DNA of 64,000 bases, taken from contig JAFXMZ010000031.1 in NCBI GenBank assembly GCA_017529925.1, positions 38,061 to 102,060 on the forward strand, given 5' to 3'. Within the stretch, counting starts at the first letter, position 1. Each line of letters starts with the position of its first letter. The stretch comes from Clostridiales bacterium (GTDB lineage: Bacteria > Bacillota > Clostridia > Saccharofermentanales > Saccharofermentanaceae). Of this stretch, positions 33,454 to 43,669 are shown piece by piece. The notes under the pieces were generated by a model that searched no databases, was not told the DNA's origin, and saw only the letters and a list, made by a program, of their open reading frames with translations. Both the position numbers and the translations under genes were made by a program.

Positions 33454-33578
33454 TTTAAGGAAGGCGATATCTGTCCCAATGAACAAGGGTTTTATCGGAA
33501 ATGCATATTATTACTATTACTTTTACGTTGGCTGTTCAAAGTAAGAGTGGTTTGTGCATGACGGGATTCTTCCTTAAA
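33454..33578 (+). promoter_or_regulatory. Long-range pairing that would cover the leader ribosome site
   Basis: TTTAAGGAAG (33454-33463), which contains the leader Shine-Dalgarno, is perfectly complementary over 10 bp to CTTCCTTAAA (33569-33578), downstream of the leader stop codon. A ribosome on the Tyr run would affect this pairing. It could limit repeated leader translation or act as an alternative structure in attenuation. Confidence 0.5.
33479..33544 (+). CDS. Tyrosine-rich leader peptide of the aro operon
   Basis: This 21-codon open frame reads Met-Asn-Lys-Gly-Phe-Ile-Gly-Asn-Ala, then five Tyr codons in a row, Phe, Tyr and Val-Gly-Cys-Ser-Lys-stop. Six Tyr and two Phe in 21 residues is the hallmark of a transcription-attenuation leader controlled by charged tRNA-Tyr (and perhaps tRNA-Phe). 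AAGGAAGG (33457-33464) lies 14 nt upstream, slightly long but usable. A GC-rich hairpin follows at 33602-33629, and the DAHP synthase gene starts at 33679. The operon makes tyrosine precursors, so the codon choice fits its product. Confidence 0.85.
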   Translation: MNKGFIGNAYYYYYFYVGCSK

Positions 33579-33601
33579 GGATAAAAAGAAAAAGACTAAA
33601 G

Positions 33602-33632
33602 CGCCGCACGGATCACAGACCGGGCGGCGTTT
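33602..33632 (+). terminator. Attenuator-like hairpin before the DAHP synthase gene
   Basis: CGCCGCACGG (33602-33611) pairs with CCGGGCGGCG (33620-33629) with one mismatch and an 8-nt loop. AAAG flanks it on the left and only TTT on the right, so it is a weak intrinsic terminator by sequence. Its place between leader peptide and first structural gene suggests the termination step of attenuation. Confidence 0.55.
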
Positions 33633-33678
33633 ACGGTTTAGTAAGGGGAACGTCCGCGGGCGCGAAAGGAGAAACAAC

Positions 33679-34677
33679 ATGATCGCAGTAATCAAGAGTA
33701 CGGCAACGGAGAGTCAGATAAAGAATCTTATCGGCTGGTTCGAGAAACAGGGTGTCAGGGTCAACGAATCGAAAGGTGAGTTCTGCACAGTTCTGGGACT
33801 TATCGGAGATACAACAGGTATCGATATAGATCTTCTGTCAGGACTCGATATCATCGAGAACGTAACGAGGATATCGGATCCTTTTAAGAAGGCTAACCGC
33901 AAGTTCCATCCGGAGGACACCATAGTCGATATCGGAGGAGTTAAGATCGGAGGCGGAAACTTTGCAGTTATTGCAGGCCCCTGTTCCGTAGAGTCCGAAG
34001 AGCAGATAGTCGAGACTGCAAAGGCGGTCAAGGCAGCAGGCGCTACGCTCCTTCGCGGAGGCGCGTTCAAGCCCAGGACTTCTCCTTACGATTTCCAGGG
34101 ACTGAAAGAGGAGGGATTAAAGCTCCTCATCAAGGCAAGAGAAGCTACGGGACTTCCCATCGTTACCGAGATAATGGGCGCTGACCAGCTCCACCTTTTC
34201 GAGGATATCGACTGCCTGCAGGTAGGTGCAAGGAATATGCAGAATTTCGAACTGCTCAAGGCTCTCGGAAAGAGCGGAAAGCCTGTCCTCCTCAAGAGAG
34301 GTATCGCAGCCACGATGAAGGAGCTCCTTATGAGTGCCGAATACATCATGGCAGAGGGAAATGAGAACGTTATCCTCTGCGAGAGAGGCATAAGGACATA
34401 TGAGACATATACGAGGAATACTTTTGACCTTTCCGCGATACCTATGCTCAAGGAACTGACACATCTTCCCATCGTTGCGGATCCTTCGCATGCTACCGGT
34501 AAGGCAAGCCTCATAAAGCCCATGTCGATGGCATCAGTCGCATCGGGTGCTGACGGTCTGGAGATCGAAGTCCATCCCAACCCGTCGAAAGCGCTCTCTG
34601 ACGGGGCGCAGTCGCTCACTCCCGCACAGTTCGAGGATGTAAGCGCTGCTATTGCAAGGATAAGGGCAGCCCTGTAA
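33679..34677 (+). CDS. aroF: DAHP synthase with N-terminal regulatory domain
   Basis: This 332-residue enzyme joins phosphoenolpyruvate and erythrose 4-phosphate, the first step of the shikimate pathway. Residues 1-70 form the ferredoxin-like regulatory domain known from the Thermotoga enzyme, where it closes the active site when Tyr or Phe binds. The barrel follows ([51 protein letters not shown]). The operon is thus likely controlled twice by tyrosine: by the leader peptide and by feedback on this enzyme. AAAGGAG precedes the ATG. Confidence 0.95.
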   Translation: MIAVIKSTATESQIKNLIGWFEKQGVRVNESKGEFCTVLGLIGDTTGIDIDLLSGLDIIENVTRISDPFKKANRKFHPEDTIVDIGGVKIGGGNFAVIAGPCSVESEEQIVETAKAVKAAGATLLRGGAFKPRTSPYDFQGLKEEGLKLLIKAREATGLPIVTEIMGADQLHLFEDIDCLQVGARNMQNFELLKALGKSGKPVLLKRGIAATMKELLMSAEYIMAEGNENVILCERGIRTYETYTRNTFDLSAIPMLKELTHLPIVADPSHATGKASLIKPMSMASVASGADGLEIEVHPNPSKALSDGAQSLTPAQFEDVSAAIARIRAAL

Positions 34678-34699
34678 GGAAAGATAAGGAAAAGAGGTA

Positions 34700-35545
34700 A
34701 TGACAATGGTCGTCGGAGTAGTCGGACTGGGACTGATAGGAGCATCTTTCGCGAAGGCATATAAGGAGAACGGTGAAGGTATTACCGTATACGGATGGAA
34801 CCGTACGGAAACTGTTGCCGACATGGCGAAGATGCAGGGCGTCATCGATGATGTCCTTACGGATGAGAATATTGGAAAATGTGATCTTATCATCCTGAGC
34901 CTCTATCCGGAGGCTTCCATAAAGTGGCTCGATTCGAAGAAGGATCTTGTAAGCAAAGACTGCCTCGTGATCGATGCATGCGGAACAAAGAGGCTCGTAT
35001 GCAGGGAATGCTTCAGGATCGCAAAAGAATCCGGATTCGAATTTGTAGGATGTCATCCAATGGCCGGAACGAAGTTTTCCGGAATGGGCCATTCAAGAGC
35101 TGATATGTTCAAAGGCGCTCCCATGGTCGTATGTCCTGACAGGTTCGACGATATAGAGATCCTGGACAGGGTCAAGAAGATGCTCGAGCCATGCGGTTTC
35201 GGATCGTTCTGTCCTTCACATCCCGAGGACCACGACAGGATAATAGCTTTTACATCACAGATGGCGCATCTTGTATCGAATGCTTATATCAAGAGTCCTT
35301 CGGCACTCGAGCATAAAGGCTTTTCGGCGGGATCATACAAGGATATGACAAGGGTCGCATGGCTCAATCCGGAGATGTGGACGCAGCTCTTCCTCGAGAA
35401 TAAGGACAACCTCATTAAGGAGACGGATTATCTTATCGAGGAACTGAAGAAATACCGCGACGCAATGGAGAATGACGACAGGGAAACGCTGAAGGAACTC
35501 CTCCGCGAAGGCAAAGAGAGAAAAGAAGAGGTGGACGGCAAATGA
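34700..35545 (+). CDS. tyrA: Prephenate dehydrogenase
   Basis: This 281-residue enzyme oxidises prephenate to 4-hydroxyphenylpyruvate, the branch to tyrosine. An NAD site (VVGVVGLGLIGAS) is at the N-terminus. The catalytic His region GCHPMAGTKFSG lies near residue 120, and a helical dimer domain follows. There is no fused ACT or chorismate mutase domain; the mutase is on another protein of the operon. The stop overlaps aroB by 4 nt. A second Met two codons in is an equally good start. Confidence 0.94.
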   Translation: MTMVVGVVGLGLIGASFAKAYKENGEGITVYGWNRTETVADMAKMQGVIDDVLTDENIGKCDLIILSLYPEASIKWLDSKKDLVSKDCLVIDACGTKRLVCRECFRIAKESGFEFVGCHPMAGTKFSGMGHSRADMFKGAPMVVCPDRFDDIEILDRVKKMLEPCGFGSFCPSHPEDHDRIIAFTSQMAHLVSNAYIKSPSALEHKGFSAGSYKDMTRVAWLNPEMWTQLFLENKDNLIKETDYLIEELKKYRDAMENDDRETLKELLREGKERKEEVDGK

Positions 35546-36633
35546 AAGGCATCTTCGTAGGCACAAAGCCTTCATATAAGGTCATCATCGGCAAGGGTGC
35601 GCTCACGCAGGTCGGAAGCCTCATAAAGAAGAGTTCTCCCGAAGTCGAAAAGGTACTGATCGTAACAGATTCGAATGTTGCGCCGCTCTATCTCGACACT
35701 GTGAAGAAAGGGCTGGAGATCAGCAAGTTCGAAGTATCGGAATTCATATATGAGGCGGGCGAGCAGAACAAGAATATCGGAACTGTTTCGGACATGTGGG
35801 AGAAGATGGCTGAGGAAGGATTTACGAGGACCGATGCGGTAGTTTCGCTGGGCGGCGGAGTAACGACCGACATGGGCGGTTTTGCCGCGGCGACATTCCT
35901 TCGCGGTATTAAAGTATTTCAGGTGCCGACATCGCTCCTTGCAATGGTGGATGCAGCAGTCGGAGGAAAGACAGGGATAGACCTCAGAACAGGAAAGAAC
36001 CTGGCGGGCGCTTTTCACCAGCCCTCGATGGTAATTGAGGATACGGACTGCCTTAAGACCCTTCCCGATGAGCTCATCAGAGAGGGAATGGGAGAAGTCC
36101 TGAAGCATGCTTTCATAATGGATCCCGAACTGTATGAGATGCTCGTCAAAAAAGCATCTGAGGGCGGCATTTCGTCCTTCAGGGATGACGATCAGTTTCT
36201 TGAGGCGATGGTATCGAAAAATGTTGCCGACAAGGTTGATGTCATCGTAGATGACGAACATGATAACGGAAGAAGACAGACATTGAACTTCGGGCATACG
36301 GTAGGGCATGTCATAGAGAGGAACAGTGACTTTAAGCTCCCTCACGGAATATGTGTCGCGAAGGGTATGGGCATCATTATAGATTCGTCCGTCAAGGCGG
36401 GAATGCTGGAGGCGGAAGAAGCGGGAAAGATGAAGGATCTATTAAGTGCATACGGACTTCCCGTCTCTGATGATATAACGGCAGAGGAAGCAGTCGACGG
36501 TGCAATGAACGACAAGAAGAAAAGAGGCGGCACCATATCGGTGATCGTCGTTAAAAAGATAGGGACTTCGGAGATAGTCAGGATGACTCCCGAAGAGTAC
36601 GGTGAGTTTATCGCCGGGGGAAAGAACGGATGA
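35542..36633 (+). CDS. aroB: 3-dehydroquinate synthase
   Basis: This 363-residue enzyme turns DAHP into 3-dehydroquinate. Visible motifs are the NAD-binding SLGGGVTTDMGGFAA near residue 95, VDAAVGGKTGID near 135, the metal-ligand Glu in EGMGEVLKH near 188, and His in LNFGHTVGHVIE near 250. Full length and normal. It overlaps both neighbours by 4 nt, so translation is coupled. Confidence 0.96.
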   Translation: MKGIFVGTKPSYKVIIGKGALTQVGSLIKKSSPEVEKVLIVTDSNVAPLYLDTVKKGLEISKFEVSEFIYEAGEQNKNIGTVSDMWEKMAEEGFTRTDAVVSLGGGVTTDMGGFAAATFLRGIKVFQVPTSLLAMVDAAVGGKTGIDLRTGKNLAGAFHQPSMVIEDTDCLKTLPDELIREGMGEVLKHAFIMDPELYEMLVKKASEGGISSFRDDDQFLEAMVSKNVADKVDVIVDDEHDNGRRQTLNFGHTVGHVIERNSDFKLPHGICVAKGMGIIIDSSVKAGMLEAEEAGKMKDLLSAYGLPVSDDITAEEAVDGAMNDKKKRGGTISVIVVKKIGTSEIVRMTPEEYGEFIAGGKNG

Positions 36634-37835
36634 TAATAGACGGCAGGAAAGGACTTCACGGCGAGATCAAGGCACCGCCTTCCAAATCGGTGATGCACAG
36701 GGAGCTCATCGTAAGTTTCCTGTGTTCTGACAGAAGCCACCTCGATGATATGCCGGGAGACAGTGATGACATCAAAGCGACGAGAGCGTGCCTCCGCTCT
36801 GTGGCGCAGGCTGTCCCGGGGCAGGATGTGATCCTCGACTGCAATGAGAGCGGATCGACGATAAGGTTCATGATACCGGTCGCATGTGCGCTCCTTCTTC
36901 GCAAGGGACATGAGACCGCGTCGTCCGTAGTCTTCAGGACGAAGGGACGCCTTTTCGACAGGCCTTTCGATGAGCTTGCCGATGCCATGAGGCCGAACGG
37001 GATAGAGATAACAAAGGATGAGAGCACGAGGAGCATCATAGCGAAAGGCTCCATGAGTGCCGGAATATATACGATAGACGGAAGCGTATCGAGTCAGTAC
37101 ATTTCGGGACTGCTGATGGCGCTTCCTTTATTCGATGAGGAAAGCAGGATCGTGGTGACGGGAGACCTTAAGTCGGTCCACTATATCGGCCTTACGACGG
37201 ATGTTCTTGCCAAATACGGCGCCCCCGCGAAGTTTGATGACAATGTATTCACACCTTCATGCGGCGGATATCCCGTAAGACAGCCGGGACCTCTTTCCGT
37301 GGAGGGCGACTGGAGCAACGGCGCGTTCCTGCTTTGCCTTGCAAGATACTGCGGCATAAACGTCACGGGTCTTTCGATGGATTCGAAGCAGGGGGACCGT
37401 GCGATACTGGACTTCCTGAAGCTCGCTGACAGCGCTTCTTCTGACACCTCCGCGGAATGGGACTGCACCGATACGCCGGACATTGCACCTTATATGGCGG
37501 TCGTATCTGCTTTTTCGTTCGGGAAGATGGTATTGAAGGGCACAGGAAGGCTGCGCATCAAGGAGTCGGACCGCGTCATGGCAGTCAGGGAACAGCTCCT
37601 GGCGGCCGGTGTGAAGACGGAAGATACAGAGGATACTCTCACCATTTTCGGATACAGCCGCACGGAAGGATATGAGGAGCCTTTAAAGCTTTCTTCATAT
37701 CATGACCACAGGATGGCAATGTGTGCGATACTTATAGCAGTGATACTTAAGGTGAAAGTCGGGATCGACGATACGGAATGTCTTAATAAATCATTTCCTG
37801 AACTCCGGGAGATGATAGGGAAGGAAATGACTTAA
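36630..37835 (+). CDS. aroA: 5-enolpyruvylshikimate-3-phosphate synthase
   Basis: This 401-residue enzyme adds enolpyruvyl to shikimate 3-phosphate. The N-terminus PPSKSVMHRELI carries the Lys and Ser that bind substrate. NESGSTIRFM stands where the family usually has GNAGTAMR, and IKESDRV and YHDHRMAM lie in the second half. The sequence is on the divergent side for AroA but complete. Start and stop overlap the neighbours (ATGA; TAATG). Confidence 0.93.
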   Translation: MIIDGRKGLHGEIKAPPSKSVMHRELIVSFLCSDRSHLDDMPGDSDDIKATRACLRSVAQAVPGQDVILDCNESGSTIRFMIPVACALLLRKGHETASSVVFRTKGRLFDRPFDELADAMRPNGIEITKDESTRSIIAKGSMSAGIYTIDGSVSSQYISGLLMALPLFDEESRIVVTGDLKSVHYIGLTTDVLAKYGAPAKFDDNVFTPSCGGYPVRQPGPLSVEGDWSNGAFLLCLARYCGINVTGLSMDSKQGDRAILDFLKLADSASSDTSAEWDCTDTPDIAPYMAVVSAFSFGKMVLKGTGRLRIKESDRVMAVREQLLAAGVKTEDTEDTLTIFGYSRTEGYEEPLKLSSYHDHRMAMCAILIAVILKVKVGIDDTECLNKSFPELREMIGKEMT

Positions 37836-38944
37836 TGAGCATGAGGAGCATTTACAGAGGGGATGTGCTTAACATCGAGATCTACGGCCAGTCTCACAGC
37901 GAGACGATAGGCGTTTTCATTGAAGGTCTTCCTGAAGGAACAGAGCCTGATACGGAAGAGACGCGTCTTCTGATGGAAAGAAGGGCGCCCGGCAGGAATG
38001 CATGGTCGACGCCCAGGAGCGAGAAGGATGAAGTCCGGTTCGAAAAGGCGGATGACGGAAGGCTTCACGGTTATATCATCAATACGAATACAAAGCCGAA
38101 GGACTATGCTTCGATAATGAACAGGCCGAGGCCTTCACATGCCGATATCACGGCAGGATTCAAGTACGGCAGCGAGGCTTCGAAGAGCGGAGGCGGCATC
38201 TTCTCTGGAAGGATGACGGCACCTCTTTGCATAGCAGGTTCGATAGCTCTTCAGCAGCTCGAAAAGAGGGGCATCAGGATCGCGTCCCACATAAAGGAGA
38301 TAGCGGGACAGAAGGATGATTCATATTACGATCATGCTCCTTCTGACGAAGGATTCAAAAACGGGCTTCTCGGTGTATGCAAAAAGGAGTTTCCCGTAAT
38401 AGACGATAATGCCGGAGAGAGGATGAAAGAGAAGATCGAAGAGGCCAGAACGGATCTTGATTCCGTAGGAGGCATCATCGAGACATGTATCTTCGGTCTT
38501 CCCGAAGGGCTGGGCGGCCCCCTGTTTTACGGGATAGAGGGTAAGATCGCACAGATCCTTTTCGCGATACCCGCAGTAAAGGGAGTCGAATTCGGAAACG
38601 GATTCGAGGCCGCAAAGCTCAGAGGTTCCCAGAATAACGACCCTTTTGTTATCGACGGCGAAGGCAGCATAAAGATGGAGTCCAACAGGAGCGGCGGCAT
38701 CCTCGGAGGCATCAGCGTCGGAGATCTGGCACCGGTAGTATTCGACTGCGCCGTCAAGCCGACTCCTTCGATAGGCAAGAAGCAGAGGACGGTAGACCTT
38801 GAGAAGAAGGAAAATGCCGAGATAGAGATAAAGGGAAGGCACGATCCGTGCATCGTCCCGAGAGCCGTTCCCGTAACGGAAGCTGCCGCTGCCATAGCGG
38901 TATATGACATGATACTCTCGAATGAGAGGGGAGGGCTCTCATGA
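37835..38944 (+). CDS. aroC: Chorismate synthase
   Basis: This 369-residue enzyme makes chorismate with reduced FMN. The N-terminal [18 protein letters not shown], the early Arg-rich [18 protein letters not shown], the [10 protein letters not shown] and [13 protein letters not shown] motifs, and [13 protein letters not shown] near the end are all family signatures. Complete length. It overlaps aroA by 1 nt and the next gene by 4 nt. Confidence 0.96.
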   Translation: MSMRSIYRGDVLNIEIYGQSHSETIGVFIEGLPEGTEPDTEETRLLMERRAPGRNAWSTPRSEKDEVRFEKADDGRLHGYIINTNTKPKDYASIMNRPRPSHADITAGFKYGSEASKSGGGIFSGRMTAPLCIAGSIALQQLEKRGIRIASHIKEIAGQKDDSYYDHAPSDEGFKNGLLGVCKKEFPVIDDNAGERMKEKIEEARTDLDSVGGIIETCIFGLPEGLGGPLFYGIEGKIAQILFAIPAVKGVEFGNGFEAAKLRGSQNNDPFVIDGEGSIKMESNRSGGILGGISVGDLAPVVFDCAVKPTPSIGKKQRTVDLEKKENAEIEIKGRHDPCIVPRAVPVTEAAAAIAVYDMILSNERGGLS

Positions 38945-40455
38945 AACTCGACGAACTGCGCCTCAGGATAGATGAAGCCGACAGAAAGCTCCTCGAAGCT
39001 TTCGAGGAGAGGATGAATATCTCAAAGCTCATAGGAGAGGATAAGAGGCTTTCGGGGAAGGCCGTATTCGACCCCGCGCGGGAGAAAGACAAGATAAGTA
39101 AACTGACGAAGAAGGCGGGATATGAGTCACGCCCTTATGTCGGCGAACTCTATGAGAAGATCTTCGAGATCTCGAGGAAGCATCAGGAGAAGCCTCTCTT
39201 TGCCGTACTCGGAAAGTCACTGCCACACACATATTCTCCCATGATCCACTCGATGCTCACGGACAGCTACACATATACTGTTGCCGAGAGGGATGAAAGC
39301 GGACTTGACGATATGTTCAAAGGCGGAGTATACGGCGGATTTAACGTTACTATCCCCTACAAGAAGGAAGCGGCCGCAAGATGCAGTGTGCTTTCGGACG
39401 AAGCGTCGGCAACGGGTGCCGTCAACACTGTCGTGTTCAAAGATGACGGCAGGGCATACGGATACAATACGGATGTTTTCGGATTTGAATATATGCTCAG
39501 GGATAAGGACATAGATCCTGACGGAAAGAAGTGCCTGATCCTGGGTCACGGCGGAGCTGCCGCTGCAGTTGAATATGCGCTCAGACAGATGGGTGCGGAA
39601 GAAGTCATTTTCGCTGCGAGAAGAGATGAGATCAACTTCGAAAATGTCTATGACAGGTGCCCTGATGCAGAGCTTATCGTCAACTGTACTCCTGTGGGGA
39701 TGTATCCGGAAGTCGACGGCGAGGTCGTTGACCTTGAGAAGTTCCCCAGGTGCGGTGCCTTCGCGGACCTTATCTATAATCCTCACACGACGCGTATGCT
39801 CATGAAGGCCCAAAGGCTCGGGATGAAGACCGCGGGCGGTCTCATGATGCTCGTTGCGCAGGCATGGAAGGCAAGCCGTATCTTTGAAGGAAAAGACACC
39901 GCTATTGATGAGAAGGAAAAAGAAAAGATAAGGTCAGTATTTGAGGCTGTCAGGAGCAGCATGATGAACATCGTCCTGATCGGAATGCCCGGATGCGGAA
40001 AGACAACGCTTGGAAGAAGGCTTTCGAAGATCACGGGAAGAGACTTTATCGATCTTGATGAGGAATATAAAAGAGTATTCGGCGAAAGTGCCGCTGACAC
40101 CATAAGGAGCAAGGGCGAGGACGAGTTCAGGAAGAAGGAGACAGAGGTCGCTTCGAAGATCCTTCCGCTGTCGGGAAAAGTGATATCCTGCGGCGGCGGT
40201 ATAGTCACGAGAGATATAAACAGATACTACGTAAGATGCAATTCCACGGTCGTATGGCTCAAAAGGCCGCTTTCCGTCCTTGCGGGAGAAGACCGTCCCG
40301 TAACGGCGGCAAAGGGCGTGGAGGCCATCTATGAGGAAAGACGCGCTAACTACGAGAGCTGGAGCGACATTACCCTGGAGGAGGATGCCTTTGAAGATAA
40401 GGAAGGTTTCCTCAGGGAAGCAACGGACAGCCTCAGGCAGAAGCTCGGATTATAA
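38941..40455 (+). CDS. Triple fusion: chorismate mutase, shikimate dehydrogenase, shikimate kinase
   Basis: This 504-residue protein carries three enzymes. Residues 1-83 are an AroQ-type helical chorismate mutase ([20 protein letters not shown]; a conserved REKDKI region). Residues 84-340 are shikimate dehydrogenase AroE ([11 protein letters not shown]; Lys in [11 protein letters not shown]; Asp in NTDVFGFE; nucleotide site [11 protein letters not shown]). Residues 342-504 are shikimate kinase AroK (P-loop [22 protein letters not shown]). The parts act at non-consecutive pathway steps: the dehydrogenase and kinase are sequential, while the mutase acts after chorismate. All key motifs look intact. 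It overlaps aroC by 4 nt. Confidence 0.93.
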   Translation: MKLDELRLRIDEADRKLLEAFEERMNISKLIGEDKRLSGKAVFDPAREKDKISKLTKKAGYESRPYVGELYEKIFEISRKHQEKPLFAVLGKSLPHTYSPMIHSMLTDSYTYTVAERDESGLDDMFKGGVYGGFNVTIPYKKEAAARCSVLSDEASATGAVNTVVFKDDGRAYGYNTDVFGFEYMLRDKDIDPDGKKCLILGHGGAAAAVEYALRQMGAEEVIFAARRDEINFENVYDRCPDAELIVNCTPVGMYPEVDGEVVDLEKFPRCGAFADLIYNPHTTRMLMKAQRLGMKTAGGLMMLVAQAWKASRIFEGKDTAIDEKEKEKIRSVFEAVRSSMMNIVLIGMPGCGKTTLGRRLSKITGRDFIDLDEEYKRVFGESAADTIRSKGEDEFRKKETEVASKILPLSGKVISCGGGIVTRDINRYYVRCNSTVVWLKRPLSVLAGEDRPVTAAKGVEAIYEERRANYESWSDITLEEDAFEDKEGFLREATDSLRQKLGL

Positions 40456-40467
40456 GGAGGGATGATC

Positions 40468-40896
40468 ATGAAGATACTGATAATCAACGGACCAAACCTG
40501 AATATGCTCGGAATAAGGGAACCCGATATCTACGGGAGGAAAACATATGACGATCTGGTCGAAATGATAAAGGAACATTGTTACAAAGTGAGTGTTGAAG
40601 CGGATTTCAAGCAGAGCAACCACGAAGGTGACATAGTCGACATGATCCAGCAGGCATACTATGACAAAGTCGATGGGATCGTGATAAACCCGGGTGCATA
40701 TACGCATACATCAGTGGCAATACTCGATGCATTGAAGGCGACGGGCATCCCGACTGTTGAGGTCCATATCTCAAAGGTCGACGAGCGCGAAGCATTCAGG
40801 CAGATCTCATATGTCTCCTATTACGCAAAGAAGACGATCACCGGCAAGGGATTTGACGGATATATAGAGGCTGTTGACTTCCTGGTAAACGGGTAA
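40468..40896 (+). CDS. aroQ: 3-dehydroquinate dehydratase, type II
   Basis: This 142-residue enzyme dehydrates 3-dehydroquinate to 3-dehydroshikimate. The N-terminus LIINGPNLNMLGIREPDIYG carries the catalytic Tyr and Arg loop. NPGAYTHTSVAI and EVHISKVDEREAFR hold the catalytic His and substrate-binding residues. AAGGAGGG (40454-40461) ends directly before an ATG at 40462, so the ATG at 40468 with 6-nt spacing is the better start. It is the last gene of the aro operon and completes all seven steps to chorismate. Confidence 0.94.
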   Translation: MKILIINGPNLNMLGIREPDIYGRKTYDDLVEMIKEHCYKVSVEADFKQSNHEGDIVDMIQQAYYDKVDGIVINPGAYTHTSVAILDALKATGIPTVEVHISKVDEREAFRQISYVSYYAKKTITGKGFDGYIEAVDFLVNG

Positions 40897-40924
40897 AGCA
40901 TATATTTCATCCCGATCCTTCAGG

Positions 40925-40953
40925 TTGAAATAACGGTCATCGCCATATAAAAT
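40925..40953 (+). promoter_or_regulatory. Promoter of the ATP synthase operon
   Basis: TTGAAA (40925-40930) and TAAAAT (40948-40953) are spaced 17 bp apart. The -35 lies in the right arm of a small dyad (ATTTCA 40904-40909 with TGAAAT 40926-40931). Confidence 0.65.
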
Positions 40954-41006
40954 ACATGAGGCAGCAGGTCTGTCAGTAAAAAGGATGATAACGGCACACT
41001 TCAAAT

Positions 41007-41421
41007 ATGAAGATAGACAGTACGGTTAAGAAGGAAACGGTCTTTATAGCAACTTCCGTGGTTATCATGAGCATGCTCATGGAAGCCGTCTTTCTCGTAC
41101 TCCGTAAATGGGAACTGTCTGTCCTTCTCGGCAATCTGCTCGGAGGCACGGCGGCCGTACTCAATTTCTTCCTCATGGGAATAACACTGCAGAAAGCTCT
41201 CGGGAAGGATCCTAAGGATGCGGGCACCATGATGAAGTTCTCGCAGACTTACAGGATGCTCATGCTGCTGGCGGTCGCAGGCATAGGAGTCCTCGTTCCC
41301 GTCTTTAATGCAGTTGCGACGATCCTTCCTCTCTTCTTCCCGAGGATAGCCATAGCCGGAAGGGTCTTTACCGATTCGAGAAAGAACAGGCTCAGGAATG
41401 AGTCCGTTGAAGAGGCATCAG

Positions 41422-41429
<8 letters not shown>
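41007..41429 (+). CDS. atpI: ATP synthase subunit I-like protein
   Basis: This 140-residue membrane protein has four predicted helices (about 10-32, 38-60, 78-98, 100-118) and stands first in the ATP synthase operon, the usual place of atpI. AtpI helps assemble the c-ring and may aid cation supply. Its end overlaps atpB by 8 nt. Identity rests mainly on position and topology. There is no clear Shine-Dalgarno before the ATG. Confidence 0.78.
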
Positions 41430-42620
<1,191 letters not shown>

Positions 42621-42632
42621 GAAGGGATCTTT

Positions 42633-43136
42633 ATGAATTCACTTGATATCATTTCGGTCAATATCTGGCAGACCGTAATATCACTTTTGAACCTCGTAAT
42701 ACTCTTCCTCATCGTGAAGAAGCTTCTCTTCAAGCCCGTGAAAAAGATGATCGCGGAAAGAGAGGAGAAGGCAGCAGCCGTCCTTAAGGATGCCGAGGAT
42801 TCGAAGGCCCGCGCCTTGGAGACGGAGGCGCAGTGGGATGCGCGCATGAAGAGCGCAGAAGACGATGCCGGAAAGATCATAAAAGAGGCAAAACAGACCG
42901 CAGACAGAAGATCTGAAAAGATACTCCGCGGAGCCAAGGAGCGTGCCGACGATATCGTAAGGCAGGCAAAGGCTGACGCCGAGCTCGAGAGGGCGAGATC
43001 GGAGGATGAGATGAGACATGAGATCATAGATCTTTCATCCATCCTCACTAAGAAGATGCTCAGGCGTGAGATTAACGAAGACGATCATAAGGAACTGATC
43101 GACGATTTCATACAGGAGATTAGCGACATATCATGA
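42633..43136 (+). CDS. atpF: ATP synthase Fo subunit b
   Basis: This 167-residue protein has one N-terminal membrane helix (about 12-30) and a long charged helix that forms the peripheral stalk with the delta subunit. AKKMIAEREEK-like and later heptad-rich stretches are typical. It lies 12 nt after atpE and overlaps atpH by 4 nt. Length is normal. Confidence 0.93.
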   Translation: MNSLDIISVNIWQTVISLLNLVILFLIVKKLLFKPVKKMIAEREEKAAAVLKDAEDSKARALETEAQWDARMKSAEDDAGKIIKEAKQTADRRSEKILRGAKERADDIVRQAKADAELERARSEDEMRHEIIDLSSILTKKMLRREINEDDHKELIDDFIQEISDIS

Positions 43137-43669
43137 ACGGACGCGGAAAGGAATATGCGACGGCTCTTTTCGAGCTGGCTGCTGAAGACGGAAAGGATAC
43201 TCTCGAGGAGGTCAACGACAGCCTTGACTTTGTCACGGATGTGATGAATGACGTTCCGCAGCTTCAGGACTATCTTATCTCTCCCGCGATACCTGTCGAT
43301 ACGAGGGTAGGATCGGTGGAGGATGCTTTCGGAGGGGAAGTGCATGACTATGTACTGTCTTTCATGTGCATCCTTACGAGGAAGGGACACATAAGGGATC
43401 TGGGAGAGACGGTGAAGGCCTTCAGGGAGATCTATAAGGAGTATACGAACAGGTCGGATGCCGTCGTTACGAGTGCGGTCGAGCTTACTTCCCTTCAGAA
43501 GGATAAGCTTCACGATGCTCTCGTTAAGAGGACAGGCAGGGACGTCAACATGACGTTCAAGGTGGACAGAAAGCTCATAGGCGGGCTTACTGTCGAGACG
43601 GAAGGTACGCTTCTTGACGGAAGCCTTGTAAGAAGACTGAGCGACATAAAGGAAGTAATGGAAAGATGA
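43133..43669 (+). CDS. atpH: ATP synthase F1 subunit delta
   Basis: This 178-residue soluble protein joins the b stalk to the top of F1. The N-terminal helical bundle starts [15 protein letters not shown], and the C-terminal end has the family segment [20 protein letters not shown]. It overlaps atpF and atpA by 4 nt each. Normal length. Confidence 0.93.
   Translation: MNGRGKEYATALFELAAEDGKDTLEEVNDSLDFVTDVMNDVPQLQDYLISPAIPVDTRVGSVEDAFGGEVHDYVLSFMCILTRKGHIRDLGETVKAFREIYKEYTNRSDAVVTSAVELTSLQKDKLHDALVKRTGRDVNMTFKVDRKLIGGLTVETEGTLLDGSLVRRLSDIKEVMER

Noticed and set aside
33501..33584. Alternative leader frame starting at ATG 33501
   Set aside because: It lacks an upstream ribosome site at a sensible distance and has no run of regulatory codons. 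The overlapping frame from 33479 has five Tyr codons in a row.
33393..33678. T-box riboswitch upstream of DAHP synthase
   Set aside because: I could not find a T-box core sequence or specifier stem-loop. The leader peptide explains amino acid control better.
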